Source of the DNA: Shewanella marisflavi
GTDB taxonomy: Bacteria; Pseudomonadota; Gammaproteobacteria; Enterobacterales; Shewanellaceae
DNA length: 64,000 bases
Direction: 5' to 3'
NCBI RefSeq assembly: GCF_023283925.1
Contig: NZ_JAKIKX010000001.1
Coordinates: 496,001-560,000, forward strand
Both the position numbers and the translations under genes were made by a program. Numbering within the stretch: the first letter of the stretch is position 1; each line of letters opens with the position of its first letter. This document shows positions 61,341 through 64,000 of the stretch, piece after piece. The notes below the pieces were generated by a model. The model did not search any database. It was not told the DNA's origin and saw only the letters and a program-made list of their open reading frames with translations.

Positions 61341-62267
61341 GTGAAATATCTGCTGACCTATTTTAAAGGGATGGCCATGGGGGCCGCTGATGTGGTGCCC
61401 GGCGTGTCCGGTGGCACTATCGCCTTCATTACAGGCATACTCCATCCACTATTGGACAGCATAAGAAAGGTCAACCCCAGCCTGTTAGGCATGATACGCC
61501 AGCAGGGGATAAAAGCCGCATTTATGCACATTAATGGGCCATTTTTACTGGCGGTGTTTGGCGGCATTTTGACCAGTATTTTTACCCTGGCAAAGCTAAT
61601 CACTTACATGCTGCATAACCATCCTATTCCTGTGTGGTCATTTTTCTTTGGGCTGATTCTGATCTCTGTGGTGCACATGCTTAGACAGGTTAATGGCTTC
61701 TCTGTCGGACGTTTGCTGCTGTTTGCACTCGGTGTGGCCTTCGCCTGGGGGATCACCGTATTGCACCCGATAGATATGCAGATGAATACCCTGAATGTCT
61801 TCATTGGCGGCAGTATTGCCATTTGTGCCATGTTGCTGCCGGGGATCTCCGGCAGTTTTATCTTGTTGCTACTAGGGCTTTACACATCAGTGCTGGGCGC
61901 CGCTAAGAGCCTGGATATTCCTGTGTTGCTAACCTTTGCCAGCGGTTGTGTGTTTGGGCTGCTCTCATTCAGTCATCTGTTGTCGGCACTGCTGCGCAAA
62001 TATCACGACGCCACCCTGATCTTTTTAACCGGCTTGATGCTCGGTACCTTGGGTAAGATTTGGCCCTGGAAGCAGGTGCTGACCTGGCGTGAAAATTCGG
62101 CCGGAGAGCAGGTGCCTTTGCTGGAACAGAATCTCTCTCCGATGAGTTTTGAGCAGTTGACGGGACAGCCGTCTCAACTTGCGCTGGCGATCTGCGCCAT
62201 GTTGCTGGGCATCGCCTTGGTTGGTGGGTTAGAGTATTTTGCTGGCGCAAAGGATAAAGCTGAATAA
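61341..62267 (+). CDS. popT: DUF368 membrane protein, PopT-type undecaprenyl-phosphate transporter
   Basis: 308 residues, eight to ten membrane helices. The hallmark GAADVVPGVSGGTIAFITGI near the N-terminus (residues ~12-31) and LPGISGSFILLLLGLY in the second half mark DUF368. This family was shown to recycle C55-isoprenyl phosphate carriers across the membrane, so it supports peptidoglycan and O-antigen synthesis. Start is GTG 61341 after TAAGGA. Monocistronic. Confidence 0.88.
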   Translation: MKYLLTYFKGMAMGAADVVPGVSGGTIAFITGILHPLLDSIRKVNPSLLGMIRQQGIKAAFMHINGPFLLAVFGGILTSIFTLAKLITYMLHNHPIPVWSFFFGLILISVVHMLRQVNGFSVGRLLLFALGVAFAWGITVLHPIDMQMNTLNVFIGGSIAICAMLLPGISGSFILLLLGLYTSVLGAAKSLDIPVLLTFASGCVFGLLSFSHLLSALLRKYHDATLIFLTGLMLGTLGKIWPWKQVLTWRENSAGEQVPLLEQNLSPMSFEQLTGQPSQLALAICAMLLGIALVGGLEYFAGAKDKAE

Positions 62268-62468
62268 GAATGGAGTCTGGACTCATGGGCGTGTTGTTTT
62301 AGTCGCTTTTTCCACGGCCAGAATCGCACGACCAAGTCCTAGTGAGCAAGTACGCTGCTACAGGTCAAAAGGTTAAGCTCTTAGCACTAGCATTAGAGCA
62401 GAGAAAGTGCCACGCAAGATGGCCGCTGGAATCAGGTATTCGCGGCCATCATGACAGCGCAGACTGGT

Positions 62469-62813
62469 TTAGCCTGCCTGGCGAGAGTTGTCGATGGTTT
62501 TCTTGTCGTAATATTCGAAGGGGAATAGGTTGCGAATGCGCTGGGTGACGGCATCACTGACGTTTGCTGACACATGCAGTCTCACACCGCCGTTCTTTTC
62601 GGCGCGCACCACGCAGGTGAGTTTTTCACTCTTGGCGATAGCTCTGCACTCTCGTTGAAATTTCTCTGGGATCTTGCCCTTATGGGAAATAAGACGCCCA
62701 TCCTTAAAGTGCATCTCAAACAGGGTTAAGCCACGTTTGCCTGAGAAGATCAGCTTATAGATCACAAAAAGACCCACCAGGATAAAGACGATTTTAAATA
62801 GGGTTTCAGTCAT
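62469..62813 (-). CDS. DUF3634-like membrane-anchored small protein
   Basis: 114 residues. ATG 62813 is used because AAGGAG sits six bases before it; the GTG at 62819 overlaps that site. One membrane helix (VFILVGLFVIYKLIFSG, ~8-24), then a soluble basic domain (LFEMHFKDGRLISHKGKIPEKF) resembling DUF3634. Function unknown. Confidence 0.75.
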   Translation of the reverse strand: MTETLFKIVFILVGLFVIYKLIFSGKRGLTLFEMHFKDGRLISHKGKIPEKFQRECRAIAKSEKLTCVVRAEKNGGVRLHVSANVSDAVTQRIRNLFPFEYYDKKTIDNSRQAG

Positions 62814-62938
62814 AATCACTCCTTAGCTTTATAGCTTGAAGATACTCCCGGCAACGCTTTTTTCCTAGCGGCTTAGATCAAATTTTTAATAAACTGGCTA
62901 TACTCTTCGAAGGAGTTTAATACGTTAAGGACAACACT

Positions 62939-63109
62939 ATGCACCTCTCTAATGCCCGTTGCTGGGAAAAGCTCTGCCATCAGCAAGCTAATATTCTGCA
63001 AGATTTATCAAAAACCTTTCCCGAGCGCGCGCGGGAGCATCAGGAACTGGTTAACTATTGGCGTATGCTGGCTGAGCGGGTTCGCCGCGGTGAGAGCCTG
63101 AAGCTGTAA
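62939..63109 (+). CDS. Small helical protein (56 residues)
   Basis: Begins MHLSNARCWEKLCHQQANIL and ends RRGESLKL. TAAGGA (62926-62931) is well placed before the ATG, a terminator follows directly after the stop, and codon use is core-like, which together support a real gene. It is predicted fully helical with two Cys (8 and 13). A TATACT -10-like element lies at 62899. Family unknown to me, though similar short proteins occur in Shewanella. Confidence 0.7.
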   Translation: MHLSNARCWEKLCHQQANILQDLSKTFPERAREHQELVNYWRMLAERVRRGESLKL

Positions 63110-63110
63110 T

Positions 63111-63139
63111 AAAAAACCGCCAATCATGGCGGTTTTTTT
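63111..63139. terminator. Bidirectional terminator between small ORF and porin
   Basis: AAAAAACCGCC (63111-63121), loop AATCAT, GGCGGTTTTTTT (63128-63139). Confidence 0.93.
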
Positions 63140-63167
63140 GACAATCACTTAGGTTGGGGAAAGAGGG

Positions 63168-63887
63168 TTAGAAGCTGTAGCTGGCTGACGCCAGAATAGT
63201 GCCTTCATTTTTCCAAGGACCATCGGTGATCTCATTTTCGCTGCTCAGGTTAGTGTCTAACCAAGCCAGTGAAAAGCCAAATCCATTCATCTCTGTTGAG
63301 ACGCCGATTGAGTAGTCTAGATAGTTTTCACCCCAGTCCAGATCGGCACCGTCGCCATAGTTGTAGCCTACATGAAGGTCAAGGCTCCAGTTTTCGGCGA
63401 ACCCGTAAGAGTAGTTCACTTCAGTGTAGTGCAGTGACACGTCTGCGTTGGCATAGTCGTTGGTGTACCACTGTGCAACATGGAAGTCGGCGATATAGAA
63501 GCCTAGGGTCGCTTCCAGATACTGGCTGCTCTCATCTTGTCCAGGATAGGTGTAGTAGGTGAGGGTAAAGTCATATTCTACTGCATCATCTTCGCCAAAG
63601 GCGCCGGCATAACCTGCGTAAATGTCAATCTCGACATCGGCGTCATAGCTTTCATCATCGACATTACTTCCCCAAGCGCCGACAAAAAAACCACTTTCCA
63701 TGCTGTAATCTATGCCGGCTTGAACGGCAAAGTCGCCAGCGGTTTGTGAGACACCGCGAAAGCGGTAATCGTTAGTGATGCCTATCTCTCCCGAAACTTC
63801 GGCTTGAGCTAAAGGTGTAATTAGCGCAGTTGCCAAGGTTAAGCCAGCTAGTTGGGCTATCCGTTTCTTATTAAATTTTTTATACAC
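63168..63887 (-). CDS. TorF-family putative outer-membrane porin
   Basis: 239 residues with a signal peptide (cleavage at AQA-EV, residue 29). The mature part starts SGEIGITNDYRFRGVSQT, the TIGR02001/Gcw_chp signature, and continues as alternating beta strands ending in ASASYSF with a terminal Phe, the usual outer-membrane insertion signal. About ten to twelve strands fit a small barrel. Strongly acidic. Substrate unknown. Confidence 0.9.
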   Translation of the reverse strand: MYKKFNKKRIAQLAGLTLATALITPLAQAEVSGEIGITNDYRFRGVSQTAGDFAVQAGIDYSMESGFFVGAWGSNVDDESYDADVEIDIYAGYAGAFGEDDAVEYDFTLTYYTYPGQDESSQYLEATLGFYIADFHVAQWYTNDYANADVSLHYTEVNYSYGFAENWSLDLHVGYNYGDGADLDWGENYLDYSIGVSTEMNGFGFSLAWLDTNLSSENEITDGPWKNEGTILASASYSF

Positions 63888-64000
63888 GGTGGTTTCTCCA
63901 TTTCACTTTGTTGACACCAGTCTGATTAGCAAGCTAACCCGACCAGATTAAGCCAAACAACAGCTAAGATGCTGAGACAACATGGCAATACTGATAATTA

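Overview
The window looks like a stretch of a Shewanella-type chromosome (marine gammaproteobacterium). Support comes from the pepA / lptF-lptG divergence, an ExeM-type nuclease followed a few genes later by a clade-3 catalase, a TorF-type porin, several small families common in Shewanella and Vibrio (DUF3634, DUF2913, DUF4823), and four secreted proteins ending in the GlyGly-CTERM sorting tail (Gly-rich bend, hydrophobic stretch, Arg cluster). No rRNA, tRNA, CRISPR array, transposase, integrase or phage structural gene was recognised.

Layout. 1-6100: the 3' part of exeM, a secreted endonuclease I with two lamin-tail domains, and a lipoprotein 5'-nucleotidase; together they could turn extracellular DNA into nucleosides and phosphate. 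6500-14400: MenI-like thioesterase, a small membrane protein, catalase, a GDT1-family cation exporter behind a yybP-ykoY manganese riboswitch, an aromatic amino acid permease and an S46 dipeptidyl-peptidase. 14600-21700: an AT-richer islet with two copies of a roughly 92-bp hairpin repeat in opposite orientation near its edges. It carries an unknown gene with a HEPN-like motif, a LysR regulator divergent from a dehydratase-type D-serine/3-hydroxyaspartate PLP enzyme, an ornithine-cyclodeaminase-family reductase and a GNAT enzyme, then small lipoproteins.

21800-27200: the AMMECR1 / MEMO1 / radical-SAM trio, a methyltransferase, a coiled-coil TPR membrane protein and an EAL phosphodiesterase. 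27400-37100: a probably co-regulated block of an active subtilase, a second subtilase-like protein that has lost its whole catalytic triad, and a ToxR/CadC-like membrane regulator with a periplasmic propeller. 37300-46000: haem-copper-oxidase-like small protein, PepA, LptF/LptG, RDD protein, GNAT, YqiJ and the flotillin YqiK. 46100-64000: M32 carboxypeptidase, peroxiredoxin, RhlE-type helicase, receiver-EAL protein, two M24 peptidases, MFS and ROK proteins, FKBP isomerase, a PopT-type lipid carrier transporter, several small families and a porin.

Theme: the window is rich in peptidases (S46, two S8 folds, PepA, M32, two M24) and secreted nucleases, which fits a polymer-degrading lifestyle. 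The most promising less-described items are the islet's two-step D-hydroxy-amino-acid pathway, the pseudo-subtilase with its propeller regulator, and the AMMECR1/MEMO1/radical-SAM module. All assignments rest on reading the sequence and on remembered family features; no search was run.
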